Below, piece after piece: positions 1 to 10,671 of a stretch of 64,000 bases of DNA. Source of the stretch: Megascapheus bottae. Taxonomy: Eukaryota > Chordata > Mammalia > Rodentia > Geomyidae. The notes beneath the pieces are model-generated. The model worked only from the letters and a program-made list of their open reading frames with translations. It did no database searches and had not been told where the DNA came from. The translations under genes and the position numbers were made by a program. The stretch covers positions 42,443,001-42,507,000 of the forward strand of contig JANJXV010000006.1 in the NCBI GenBank assembly GCA_024803745.1, in the 5' to 3' direction. Positions within the stretch are counted from its first letter, which is position 1. Each line of letters opens with the position of its first letter.

Positions 1-40
1 TAGGCAAGCACTTTAACCACTAGGCCAATCTCCCAGCCCT
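1..40 (-). mobile_element. ID-type SINE, head only (cut by window start)
   Basis: Read on the minus strand this is the 5' head of an ID-type, tRNA-derived SINE: GGGCTGGGAGATTGGCCTAG followed by TGGTTAAAGTGCTTGCC. The same head occurs in the elements at 22260 and 60065. The rest of the element lies outside the window. Confidence 0.8.
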
Positions 41-2209
41 TCAAGAGAATTTCTTAACATGGGAAAAATCTTGAGAATTTTTTTTTTAGAAAAGGTCTAT
101 ACAAGTTTGCAAAACAGAAAACCAGTGGTTTAAATTTTAATGTCTGCCATTCCATCTTAGTATCATTGTACCCTTGACCCAGGCGTTCAGAAACCCCTCA
201 GTTGAATCTAACTCGCTGGAACCTCACTTTATTCAATCTCTCTTTCTGCTGAGGAGACAGACTCTCCCCACCCCATGAGTATAAGTGAAATGTCAGAAGG
301 TTTGCATAATAAGGTTCAATAAATGAATACATTAATTCATATTCAACAATAGAAAGCAAAGGTCAAGATGGGAGTATCAGTTGGCAGGAGCCAATTCTGC
401 AGGACTAGTAATTAATGAATTAAAGCTATCATTGCAGGAACTGGGATATAGAAGGAGCTTTTTGAAAATCGTGGAAATCAAATTTTATATGGCCCATTTA
501 AGTTTTGATCCTTTCCTAAGGCATACAAATTGAATTTATTACCCATTTGTGTGTATATGAATGTGTGCATATATATTATAGAATATACATTTGATACTAG
601 ATAATATATTATATAGCATATTATTCTGTTTTGTATACATCATATCTGTTACATATTATATCTCTATAATCTATTTGATATTATAACACATAGTATCTGT
701 AACCATATAAATTTTTATTTTCCTTGACTTTTAGGATTTTTCTTCCCATTCTTTGGCTAAGGCTGTCTCTGTGTCTTCTGTTCCCATACACTATTTTCCC
801 TAAATGTGTATGTCCTTGGCAAAAGGACTCCTCTTTAATTATTTAATGCCTTTAACCCTTTCATTTTCCTTATGAGTAGTATTTAATAAAATCTCCCCCC
901 AAATGTATCAGTACTACTATTGCTACCCAGATGTATAAGTGGCACTGAAAGCAATGTGACTGCAACCCATATCCATCACACAGGAGCTAGGCAGAGGAGT
1001 CGTTCTTCTACCTCAGGCATTCTGGCTTGAATCTGGTCTCCCAACAAACCTCTATGCTGCTTCTGAGGTCAAAAATGCAACTGCAGCTTATTAATATCTC
1101 AGCCCACATTTCTTAGAGAACAGCCAAAATCAAAATTCCTATCTTGGTAACACTTAATTTAGAAGTAAAATCCTAAGGAAGCAGTAGTGACAGGGGAAAA
1201 AAAGAAATCAAGGAGAGAGGGGGGGAAAGGCAAAGTTTAAAATGGAAGATATGGCCAACGACTGCTTAGTCCTGAAAGCTATGTTCAGAAAAAAATATAT
1301 AAACCTTCTGCAACTCTGAACAGCCCAGTCACAGGAGAAAGAAAGAAAAATGTATCTGCCAATACCTGGCCCATTGGTCCAAGTTGGTCCCCCAAGGCAT
1401 AAACTTACCTGTGCTTTTCGGGTTTGGCATACATCTATATCACACGGGGCCTAAGATCATTCACATTTCAGCAGCAGTGGGAAAGTGCTAGGACAGGAGA
1501 CAAAGACTTGGAGTGTGAACCGTGCTGAGGTGCATTGTGGTTGCCCATGAGCATCCAGGGTCTTAATACTCTCTGAAACAGGCTATGGTGATGTCTGAGT
1601 AGAAGGAACCTGGTTCAGATAGTACAAGTTCTTGTTCTACTGAACAAAACCCCGGCAAATGAACAGACCTGGGTGATACACAGCTAGATGAGGATGATGT
1701 TAAGCAAAAAACTGTTGATTAGTATATTACATTCTCACATGTAGACGCATCAACTAGGCTGGATTTAGATTCATTTTAGAATCTGTCTTCATTCCAGTGG
1801 TAATGCAGAGGGGCCAGTGAGGACACTATTACTTTTGACACAATCTCACAACCATGAAATGATTGAACTAAACTGGTAAATGATGACTTGGGACCTATGT
1901 CTTCATCTTCTAATGGGGCAGAATCATGGGTTGTAAACATCTACATTCTCCCCCACAGCTCTCAGCAATCTTTTGAGATCACAAATAAAAAGACCTATAC
2001 AGAATACCCATAACATTATAATACCTAGAATCTACTAGGTATTAAATTAATGTAGCTTGAAATCCTAGAAAATAAGCCCATTGAAAATGGATCTCTAATT
2101 AACTCTTATAACACTTGATAAAAAGAGTAACTAGTGTGTGTTTGTTAGCTTGAGTCCAGCTATATAATCTGAAGGGCTAGGTGCAAAAGAAAAATGTAAC
2201 ATTTATGTT

Positions 2210-2212
<3 letters not shown>
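41..2212. other. Unique DNA, no gene recognised
   Basis: No recognised coding exon or transposon. Positions 530-710 are very AT-rich with many TATA/ATAT runs. An exon-like segment on the minus strand (1409-1487) is listed separately. Otherwise I see nothing that I can name. Confidence 0.6.
1409..1487 (-). other. Exon-like 79-nt segment with strong splice sites, non-coding
   Basis: On the minus strand a pyrimidine-rich tract (CTTTGTCTCCTGTCCTAG) precedes the segment and a near-ideal donor CAG|GTAAGTTT follows it. All three minus frames contain a stop inside the 79 nt, so if it is an exon it belongs to a non-coding RNA or a UTR. Such pairs also arise by chance in 64 kb, and no transcript evidence is available here. 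Confidence 0.15.

Positions 2213-2254
<42 letters not shown>
2213..2254. repeat. (CA)n microsatellite
   Basis: About 20 uninterrupted AC dinucleotides ending in ACACCCC. The apparent 95-residue reading frame across it is low-complexity Val-Cys translation, not a gene. Confidence 0.97.
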
Positions 2255-2256
<2 letters not shown>

Positions 2257-3020
2257 CACAATAGGAAAATAGAATTCTGAAAAATATTAAAATGCAATGC
2301 TTTCTTCTTAGAAATGTTCTATTACTTAAAAACATAATAAGAGTAATTGCAAAAAAAGCCATAATTTTACACAATGAATACAAACAACACATGAATACAA
2401 GATTGCTCACAAATATTTTTGCCTCATTTTCAGGCAATCCCATCAGGCCATCAAATTTATACATTTAGTTACCTCATAAACACATTGAAGATGTCAATTA
2501 TCTTGAAAAATTAAAATCACTTTGATAATTTTAATTTCGAGAGGAATCTGTTGATGCAACTATAACAAGTTAAGAGTATTTTGTCTATTTTTACAGGATA
2601 ATTTTTTTTGATCATTTCAAAAATGTTTTAGCATATCTAAAGCTAAAATGATTTTGTGGAGTGCATTTTCCAAAGAAATTTAACCCTCCAATCAAATTAG
2701 TTTTGCATGAAGTCTGTATTTCATTATTTGTGTCAGTTTGCACAATGGCTTCTAATGTTTCTTTGACTTTCCTATAAACTTGTACAAGTCACACAAGGAG
2801 TCACGTGGGGCTTCCTAATTTGTATATGAACACACTACTCATTCTAATGCTATGTCTTCAATCCCAAAGAAAACTTTAATTCAAAATTTTTTCCCCATTG
2901 ATAGTTGGTTCATTTAAAACATCATATAAAATAGCAGGTTTAGCATTTGTTTTTCCATTTCATACGACAAATTTCCACTGCTTATTTGCAGCATTACAGA
3001 AAATTTTGAAACTGGAGTTC
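2255..3020. other. AT-rich unique DNA
   Basis: Nothing recognised. There are no open frames beyond chance length and no clear transposon signature. Confidence 0.6.
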
Positions 3021-3105
3021 CTGCTGGGTATGATGGTGCAGGCTTGTAATCCCAGCACTCAAGGAAGTGGAGGCAAGAGGACCCCTGAGATCTAGGCCAT
3101 TTTGG
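3021..3105 (+). mobile_element. B1/7SL-type SINE, left part
   Basis: The segment follows the 7SL-derived SINE head: CTGGGTATGATGGTGCAGGC, then TTGTAATCCCAGCACTCAAG and a GGAGGCAAGAGGA-like stretch. It stops after about 85 bp, so it is a truncated or old copy. Confidence 0.65.
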
Positions 3106-3738
3106 AGATTCTAAATCCCAAAGAATTCCCAGCTTCCCGATATGCTTTATTCTGAAGTCTCTGATTGCTTTGATATTATTATACTCGTTTGCGGGCAGTT
3201 CATGCTTCGGCACTTGTGTGGAAGAGCTTGTTTGTTCGGCACTGCAGGCTCAGGCTCAGGGGACATACAGGCAAGCTGGCTCCTACTGAGGGTCCTGGTC
3301 CTGCCTCCAGGTGTCCTGGGCCTGTGACCACAGACACCCACTTCTGCTAGGCACAGTTTGTTCTCCAGCCAAGCCCTCAAGGGATGGTCCCTGGACAGGA
3401 GACAGCTCTTGAGCACTGGCCAACTGCTGAAAGGATTGTTGGCTGTGCTAGGCACAATCTAGACTGGTTCCCAAGCTGTAGATCTTCTCTGCTTGTATAA
3501 AAAACTCAAAGATAGCTTGATTCTAAATTTTACCTTGGTGACAACAGGCTATTAAACAATTTACATATAAGTTCTTCCAAATGCAGTGTCTTGTGCCACT
3601 GCAGTGATAGGCTGGCTGCATGGGTTAGGCCCTGTTTATCCTAATGTGAGGAAGATACCAGTCAGCTGTGGGAAAAATATCAGCAACAACAATGGCATTC
3701 AAACATTTTGATTCTGAGAATGGTTGGAAAAGAATGTT
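3106..3738. other. Unique DNA, GC-richer in part
   Basis: Positions about 3190-3460 are more GC-rich than the surroundings, and reading frames of about 60-100 codons are open on both strands. I recognise no family, splice structure or start context, so I treat them as chance. Confidence 0.55.
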
Positions 3739-3946
3739 GGGCTGGGAGTGGTGGTTCTTACCTATAATCTCAGCTACTTGGGAGACAGAAATAAAGAGAA
3801 TTGGGGTCTTAGGCCAGCTTGGGTAAAAATGGGAGACTGACAAACTAAAAGCAAAACGATGAGGAATGGTTCAAATGGCAGACCACTTAGAAAGGTTCTG
3901 CAGTCAGTCCCCAGTATCACCTCTAAAAGTATACTAGTACTCATGA

Positions 3947-3950
<4 letters not shown>
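3739..3950 (+). mobile_element. B1-ID composite SINE with CA tail
   Basis: The 7SL-like head (GGCTGGGAGTGGTGGTTCTT, then ACCTATAATCTCAGCTACTT) is followed by a degenerate ID-like part ending CCCAGTATCACCTC. It runs into the CA microsatellite at 3951, which probably grew from its tail. A related copy of this variant lies at 34191. Confidence 0.75.

Positions 3951-3992
<42 letters not shown>
3951..3992. repeat. (AC)n microsatellite
   Basis: Twenty-one uninterrupted AC units directly downstream of the SINE at 3739. Confidence 0.97.
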
Positions 3993-3995
<3 letters not shown>

Positions 3996-4067
3996 TACAA
4001 GGTTTCCTGAAACATAGCTTATAATTAGCACATAATCTGAGTTGCTCTCTGATAGATGAATTCAATT

Positions 4068-4309
4068 ATTTATTTATTTATTTATTTTTGGTGGGCCATG
4101 GGGCTTGAACTGGCCTAGTTGCTGTCCCTGAGCTCTTCGGTCCAAGGCTACTGCCCTACCCTAGAGCCAAGCCCCACTTCCCATTTTCTAGAGGTTAATT
4201 GGAAATAAGAGCCTCAGGTCCTTTTGTACCTGGGCTGGCTTTGAACCTTGATCCTCAGATCTCGGCCTTCTGAGTAGCTAGGATTACAGGCGTGAGCCGC
4301 CGGCTGTCT
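4068..4309 (-). mobile_element. B1-ID composite SINE with target-site duplication
   Basis: Read on the minus strand it has the standard head (CCTGTAATCCTAGCTACTCA) and an ID-like right arm (GAGCTCAGGGACAGC type), with a tail of TAAA units (4068-4086). It is flanked by a 10-bp direct repeat with one mismatch: GAATTCAATT at 4058-4067 and GAACTCAATT at 4310-4319. The head still reads GCCTGTAATCCTAGC, so the copy is moderately preserved. Confidence 0.9.
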
Positions 4310-4319
4310 GAACTCAATT

Positions 4320-4955
4320 TTTTTTTAAAGGTGGCCTAACAATCTAGTCAACTGATTTCACAATCTTTTAATCAGTTATTATCCGGGGTTTGATGCAAGT
4401 TGGTAGCTTGCTGATGATAATAGTCTGCAATTTTATACTTGCAGTAGAGTACATTTTAGAACTAGCCAATCTTTCTCAAAGGCAACTGATGAAAAGGAGA
4501 GCTGTAAACTCAGAAAGGTGTTTGTGAAGGCACACATTGCTCAAGGCTCATTCTGCCTGCTCTCACATGGTTGTCAGTGACTTGGGGGAAAACATATGGT
4601 ATTCTCATTCCACACATTTATCAAGCTCAACTTCTGTGCAGAGTTTTGACTGGCTGGGAGTGGCCTGAAACACGTGAATCAGATGGATGAGATAATGTCT
4701 GTGGGAGAGGTCAGCACCCAGGGTTACAGGCAAGCTGTGGAACAGGCGTACTGACGGTCAGTCAGCCACTGATATGGGTCCTGTCCTCAAATACAATTTA
4801 TAAACGCAGCCAGTAGGGGAGTAGGGGAGATACCATTTGCTTTTGCTTATTCCCAATACACAGGACCCTAAAGACCATCAGGACAATATGTAGTTTGTCC
4901 TGACAAATGACTTAAGAGACGAGAAAAGACAATGTTAAAAAAAAAAACAAAACTC
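4320..4955. other. Unique DNA, nothing recognised
   Basis: No recognisable repeat or exon. Confidence 0.6.
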
Positions 4956-5066
4956 TTTCCTGTTTGTATCTATTAACCTTATGTGTCAACTTGACTGAGG
5001 TACTAGTGCCCAGATAGTTGGCCAAACATTATTCCAATAGGTCTGTCTGTTATGGGATGAGGCAAG
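4956..5066 (+). mobile_element. ERVL-type (MLT2-like) LTR fragment
   Basis: The stretch containing TGTGTCAACTTGACTGAGGT, GCCCAGATAGTTGGCCAAAC and ATTATTCCAATAGGTCTGTC resembles the start of an old mammalian ERVL-related LTR (MLT2-like). Only about 110 bp remain before the AAGG repeat. The family name is from memory. Confidence 0.5.
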
Positions 5067-5070
5067 ATGA

Positions 5071-5114
5071 AGGAAGGAAGGAAGGAAGGAAGGAAGGAAG
5101 GAAGGAAGGAAGGA
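5071..5114. repeat. (AAGG)n microsatellite
   Basis: Eleven tandem AAGG units, uninterrupted. Confidence 0.97.
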
Positions 5115-5443
5115 ATTAACAAAATCTATAATCCTACCAACTTTGGTTAATCCTATGAAAACCATATATATGTATATCCTTTTGGATCTATTTGGATGTG
5201 AATAAATTAATACATTTATTTAATATTGCAAAAACAAAATTATAATTTATGCCTAAAAATCATTTTCCTTTTTAATTAATAAACTTTCAAACTGCTCTAC
5301 CATCTACCTCATTTATGGCTTGTTAACATTGCATCTCATTAAATTTTATATTGTTGGTGCTTTAAATTGTTTCAGCATTTAATAATATTAACATCCTTAC
5401 TCTACACATGGTTATAATTCCCACAGTGGAATTTCTTGGGTTT
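5115..5443. other. AT-rich unique DNA
   Basis: Nothing recognised. Confidence 0.6.
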
Positions 5444-5458
5444 AAGAAATACACATTT

Positions 5459-5758
5459 CTTAAATGTGGGGGAGAGGGGATGCGGTCATGGGGCTTGAAC
5501 TCTGGGCCTGGGCGCTGTCCCTGAGCTCTTCAGCTCAAAGTTACCACCCTACCCCTGAGACTGGGCATTGTTCCTGAGCTCTTCAGCTCAAGGCTACCAT
5601 CCTACTCCTTTAACCACAGCCCCACTTCACGTTTTCTAGTGATTAATTGGAGATAAGAGTCTCACAGTTTTTTGTGCCTGGGCTGGCTTTGAACCGAGAT
5701 CCTCGGATCTCAGCCTCCTGATTAGCTAGGATTACAGATGGGAGCCACTATGCCTAGC
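5459..5758 (-). mobile_element. B1-ID SINE with duplicated ID arm and target-site duplication
   Basis: On the minus strand this is a B1-ID composite. The ID-arm block TTGAGCTGAAGAGCTCAGG followed by a GCCCAG-type stretch occurs twice in tandem (plus coordinates about 5500-5555 and 5556-5610). It is flanked by a 15-bp direct repeat with two mismatches: AAGAAATACACATTT at 5444-5458 and AAGAAATGTACATTT at 5759-5773. The same kind of duplication is seen in the element at 31793. Confidence 0.9.
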
Positions 5759-5773
5759 AAGAAATGTACATTT

Positions 5774-6013
5774 TAAATGCATCTCTCCCCCTTTGGAGAT
5801 TCATAGAATGCTTCCAGAATGAATGTCCTGATTTAGATTCTGCTACTAAAGTATGAGGGTAAATAGCATGTACAGAGATACAGATTAAGAGAAGATGTAA
5901 AGCAGAACTAATATCCCCTCAGGGATTACATTTTACCTTACACTATTGAGATGAGCATTCATAGTAATATGGTCCCCAAATTATGATGATTTGACTTATG
6001 ATTTTCCAACTTT
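5774..6013. other. Unique DNA
   Basis: Nothing recognised. Confidence 0.55.
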
Positions 6014-6780
6014 GTGTTTGTACAAAAGGCATATGATCCAGCAATCTCACTCCTTGACATTTACCTAAATGTCCAGAAACAAGGACATACTAAAACTACT
6101 AGCACAACGATATTCAGGGCAGAATTATTTACCATAGCTAAAATATGGAACCAACCTAGATGTCCCTCAGTAGATGACTGGATCAAGAAGATGTGGTACT
6201 TATACACAATGGAATTCTATGCTGCCATCAGAAAGAATGACATCACTCCATTTGTAAGGAAATGAAAAGACTTGGAAAAAATCACATTAAATGAAGTAAG
6301 CCAGACCCAAAGAAACATGGGCTCCATGATTTCCTTCATTTGTAATAATTAGTAAACATCTTGGATTCTCCTAGCAAAGGATCACAATAGCTCAAAAGTT
6401 ATGTACAGATAACCATATAGGATAAGACTAAACAAAATGAATTTCAGGATATGGAAACAAGAGGTTAATCTTTGTGGTTGTTGTTCTTTAATGTACTAAG
6501 TGAAGTTATTTCTTTTCTTTTTTTCCCCCTGTGATTAAGGGGTTACATTTGGTTACTGGATCTGATTTTGTTACCTAGTATATTGAATATATGTTTATTT
6601 GTTTATTTGAAATAGGGAAGGGAAGGAGGAAAACAAGATGATTGCGAGGGGGTAGTGGGAGGGAAAGGGGGATAAAAACAAGAGAAGGGGTGTCAGTGTT
6701 AGGGAAGTAATGCACCCACTACCTAGGGAAAGTAACTGTAACCCCTCTATACATTACCCCGACAATAAAATACAAAAAAG
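6014..6780 (+). mobile_element. L1 LINE, 3' end (ORF2 C-terminus remnant plus 3' UTR)
   Basis: Positions 6014-6352 translate to the C-terminal end of L1 ORF2, the reverse transcriptase/endonuclease protein of the LINE-1 retrotransposon. The diagnostic stretch is CPSVDDWIKKMWYLYTMEF, followed by YAAIRKND and later ITLNEVSQTQRN. An in-frame TGA at 6263-6265 sits where rodent L1s usually have Trp (K-W-x-D-L-E), so the copy is dead. The family-like stop TAG is at 6350-6352. The rest to about 6780 is 3' UTR ending in CCCCTCTATACATTACCCCG and an A-rich tail (GACAATAAAATACAAAAAA). It is strongly 5'-truncated, and I could not find a convincing target-site duplication. Confidence 0.9.
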
Positions 6781-6794
6781 AAGGGACATTCAGG

Positions 6795-6857
6795 TAGTCC
6801 TTTCCTTTTCTTTCCTTTCCTTTCTTCTTCTCTTCTCTCTTCTTTCTTTCCTTTTCC
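6795..6857. repeat. Pyrimidine-rich (TTCC/TTTC) tract
   Basis: An imperfect run of CCTTT, TTCC and TTCT units directly downstream of the L1 tail. It is a low-complexity polypyrimidine tract. Confidence 0.85.
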
Positions 6858-6861
6858 TGTG

Positions 6862-7132
6862 TGTACTTCTAGGATTTAAGCTGAGGTCCTTGAGTTTAGA
6901 GATCTAAGTTTACTTTAGTGTTCCCAATCCTTTTCACTTTAGTTGTTTTTCCTATAGGGTCTTCTTTTCCCCTGGGGCCTCAGACCAAGGTTCTTTAGCC
7001 GTTAGCTGACAAATAAGTGTGCATGACCAAGCCTAGCTTGGTGATAAGATCTCACTACATTTTGTTGGGGCTATTTTCAAGCCATGAGCCTCCCATCTCT
7101 GCCTCCTGAGGGTATAGGACTACAATGTTCAT

Positions 7133-7135
<3 letters not shown>
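6862..7135 (-). mobile_element. Old B1-ID-type SINE
   Basis: On the minus strand the piece at 7035-7130 matches the 7SL-like head region (CCTCAGGAGGCAGAGATGGG type, then AGGCTCATGGCTTGAAAATA). The part near 6862-6960 is ID-like (TGAACTCAGG-type motif, degenerate). It is strongly diverged, and boundaries are approximate. Confidence 0.55.

Positions 7136-7173
<38 letters not shown>
7134..7173. repeat. (TG)n microsatellite
   Basis: About 20 TG units between two minus-strand SINEs. Confidence 0.97.
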
Positions 7174-7175
<2 letters not shown>

Positions 7176-7184
7176 CCATATGCA

Positions 7185-7425
7185 TGCACCAGCATCTTGA
7201 GACTTGAATTCAGGGCCTGGGCACTTTTCCTGAGATTTTGTTTTATTCAAGGATAGTGCTGTACCACACCAGTTCCACCTCCACCTCTAGCTTTTTGGTG
7301 GTTGACTGGAGGGAAAAGTCTCATGGACTTTCCTGACTAACCTGGCTTCAAACCATGATCCTCAGATCTCAGCCTCCTGAGTACCTAGGTTTAAAGGAAT
7401 GAGCCACTGGTGCCAGATTCAATTC
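7185..7425 (-). mobile_element. B1-ID composite SINE
   Basis: On the minus strand it reads TGGCACCAGTGGCTCATTCC, then a CTAGGTACTCAGGAGGCTGA block, GATCTGAGGATCATGGTTTG, GAGACTTTTCCCTCC and an ID-like arm. Both arms are present but diverged. Confidence 0.85.
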
Positions 7426-7764
7426 ATTTTTGATTGACTGTATTTTCAGCTTACAATATCAAAGGACATTTACATGTACAGTGTCTTTAAGTTTGAAAAA
7501 TAATGTTGGTAAATGAAGATTAAAAAATTATCTCTACTATTCTGAATATTACTATGTAACAAACTACCTGAAGACTTAGGGGATTCAAATCACATTTATT
7601 TTTCTCATGAATGAACAGTTTGAGCAGGACTTTGTGGACAGAGCTCATCTCTGCCATTTTGAAATTAATTAATAGGACCAGAGGAAGATATGAATTGAGA
7701 GCATCTACTTATGAATACTTGTTTCAAAGGGTTTCCAAATATTCCACAGACTACACATGCATAC
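7426..7764. other. Unique DNA
   Basis: Nothing recognised. Confidence 0.55.
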
Positions 7765-7862
7765 ATACATACCTACACACACATAGGCACACACACATAC
7801 ACACATACATACTCATATATGCATACACGCACACACACACACGTACACGTACACATGTACAC
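7760..7862. repeat. CA/CATA-rich simple repeat
   Basis: Imperfect CATA, CACA and CGTACA units. Two overlapping reading frames here encode only Thr/His/Tyr-rich low complexity and are not genes. Confidence 0.9.
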
Positions 7863-9199
7863 AGTCCAGGAAGAGAGAGAATGCAAAAGAATGTCATACT
7901 AACTTTTTGCATGTTATCTGCTATAGGGAAAATCAGGCATAAAGCACAAATATTATGACAACCTTTTGGGGTGCAGCCAAATTCACTGCCAGGTCATCCA
8001 GCCCTTGCCTGGTGGGAATACTCTGAGGGCCTCAGTCACACAGGTCAATCCAAGGAACACATTTAAACAGCTTCCTGAATTGAGCTGAGTTTAGTCACAA
8101 GGCAGAGGGTTGATGGTTTACTCGATAGTGTCTTGGCTGTTGGACCAACCTCAGAGTTAAACGATCCAAGTTAGATCATCTCTTGTGCCGTCCTGTGCTT
8201 AGAAGGCTACCTAGGGCCCTGGCAGGCTACCAGCCTGCTGGTGACAAGCAGACACCATAAATCCCCCATACCAGGAAATATGAACCAATGTTAGGCTCTA
8301 AAGCACGAAACATTATTAACCTGAAACTTTTCTCTTTAAATTTAGGCATTGGTTTCTATTTAGTATTCAATTCATCCTGACTTCCTCCTTATCTGTATGT
8401 TTTTAAGCTACAAATTCAAGTTTTTTAAACAGCTCTTTGCTACATAGATATCCAGGAGAATTAGGAGAGAATAAACTTTGGGAAATGGAAAACATTTCTC
8501 TGAATGGCAAAGCAGGTATTATTTCAGTTGAGATTCCATAGGTTTAAGACACAGTAATTTTGTCTGTATGTTAAAAGGCATTGGCTTATAGAAATGTAGT
8601 GAGATAGTCCTTCTAATCAGAAAAAAAGAAAGTATGTGGACAAAGAAAGGGAGTCTTATGTAAGGTTCTTGTTGGAGAGAGGTCTGGGATATGATGGCTG
8701 ATGCCCTGGATATTGGTGAGGCTCCTAAAATATTGATTAGTAAGTGATTCTTGGTACACATGCATGCATGTAACATGCATATATACATATACACATATAA
8801 TACTTACACATAGATAAAAATCCATGAACAACATATGTGTTTATTTTTCTTAAAACTACAAAGTAATATAAACAAAGGTATATCAGGGGAAAGTTAAGTA
8901 CATGATTTATAAAACTGTAGTACTGGGGACATTATCCAAAAAGCAATGCACTCTTTATCTGACTTATGAGAATCATATTTATAATAACAATAAAATGAAA
9001 TAACAATTAAAAATTAAGAATTAATTAGAAATCCAGTACTACATCACTGGGTAACCACTATTAACAGTGTAACATGCATAATTCCATATGTGTCAGACTA
9101 TTTACTATTTTTCTTCTTCAAGCACTATACTTTAGTATATACATTGGTGTATATATGCACATGATCTTGTATATGTTTCCATATATATTCATAAAATAA
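7863..9199. other. Unique DNA, no gene recognised
   Basis: No recognisable exon or repeat. Short ATGCATGC/TATACATA runs occur near 8755-8800 and AT-rich DNA at 8960-9040. The last 150 bp may be degenerate L1 3' UTR continuous with the element at 9200. Confidence 0.5.
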
Positions 9200-10345
9200 A
9201 TCTAACTTCGACATATGAGAGAAAACATGCATCCTTTGGATGTGATTTTTTCCATCCAGTTCTTTGTAAATGACGTATTAACCTTCTCCCTGATGGATGA
9301 TGCATCACATTTTCTTGATCCATTTGCTCATTGAAGGGCATCTGGATTGGTTCTATAACTTGGCTATGGTAAATAATGAAGCAACCAATATGGTTGTGCA
9401 AGTATCTTTACTGTGTCCTGATTTGTAATCTGTTGGCTAAGTGCCCAAGAATGGTATCACTGGTCACACTGTAGTTCTGTGTTTCATTTTTTGAGGAATC
9501 TCCAAACTGTTTTCTACACGAGTCACATCAGTTTATGTTGCCACCAACAGTATAGTAGGGTTCCTTTCACCCCATGTGCACAGCAGTATCTATTTTTGTT
9601 TGTATTCTTGATTCTGGACCTTCTAAGTTGGGTGAGGTGGAATCTTAATGTTTTGATTTTCATTCCTCTTATGGCCAGAGATGTTGTCTTTATTTATCTA
9701 TTGGCCATTTTTATTTCTTCTTCCGAGACGTCTCTATTTAGCTCTTTTGCCCATTTACTAACTGGGTTGTTGATTCTATGAGGATTTAGTTTCTTGAGGG
9801 TCTTTGTATATTCTGGATAGATAGTAGGCCAATGTATAGCTGGCAAAGATCTTTCGTTTTGTAGGCTGTCTTATTAGCTTGTTTACTGTGTCCTTTTGCA
9901 GACACTGAATAGTTTGATGCAATCTTGTGAGTTCTCTCTCCAATCTGCTGGGCCCCTGGAACTCTACTCAGAGAGTACTTGCTTGTTCCTCTAAATTCTA
10001 ATATTTCTCCTGTAGTACATACAAAGTTTCAAGGTTTATGTTTAGGTCTCGAATCTATTTTGAGTTGATATTAGTACAAGGTGACAGATAGGATCTAGTC
10101 TCAGTTTTCTTCATATGGATATCCAGTTTTACTAACACCATTTGTTGAAGAGGTTGTCGTTTTTTCCCACATATAATCTTGGCTTTCTTGTCAAATATTA
10201 GATAGTTGTAAATATATGGGTTCATTCCATGGTCTCTGGGCCTATTTTTGTGCCAGTATCAAGATGTTTTGGTTACTGTAACTTTGTAGTAAAGCTTGTG
10301 AAGTCTGAAATTGTGATACCTCCATACTTCCAGCACTATGTTTTT
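9200..10345 (-). mobile_element. L1 LINE, antisense ORF2 3' part
   Basis: On the minus strand this is the 3' third of L1 ORF2. Markers on the plus strand include CAACAGTATAGTAGGGTTCC, the block at 10136-10158 (ACACCATTTGTTGAAGAGGT) and GTGCCAGTATCAAGATGTTT. The same markers occur in the element at 48436. The reading frame is broken many times. A SINE interrupts it at 10346, it resumes at 10566, and it then abuts a sense L1 3' UTR at about 10672. The whole is best read as one L1 with a 5' inversion. Confidence 0.85.
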
Positions 10346-10565
10346 TTATTTTTTTGTGGGCCATGGGGCTTGAACTCAGCCTGGGCTCTGTCCCTGAGCT
10401 CTTCAGCTCAAGGCTACCACCCTACCCTTGAGCTAAGCCCCACTTCCCATTTCCCATTTTGTAGAGGATAATTGGAGATAAGAGTCCCAGGTACTTTTGT
10501 GCCCAGGTTGGCTCTGAACCTTGATCCTCAGATCTCAGCCTCCTGATTAGCTAGGATAACAGGCT
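10346..10565 (-). mobile_element. B1-ID SINE inserted in L1
   Basis: The plus-strand text GGGCCATGGGGCTTGAACTC, GAGCTCTTCAGCTCAAGGCT and CTCAGCCTCCTGATTAGCTA is the reverse complement of the composite SINE. L1 sequence lies on both sides, so the SINE is younger than the L1. The flanking T runs make the target-site duplication unclear. Confidence 0.9.
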
Positions 10566-10671
10566 GTTTTTTTTGTTTGTTTTTATTGTTTATATATACA
10601 TATATATATATATATTTTGCCTAGAATCACCTTGGAAATTTGGGGCCCTTTGTGATTTCATATAGGTTTTC
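10566..10671 (-). mobile_element. L1 LINE, antisense ORF2 continuation
   Basis: After a T/TA-rich stretch (10566-10617) the antisense ORF2 resumes with CCTAGAATCACCTTGGAAAT. This matches the L1 region after the GCACTG(T)n motif, as in the copy near 50100. Confidence 0.65.
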
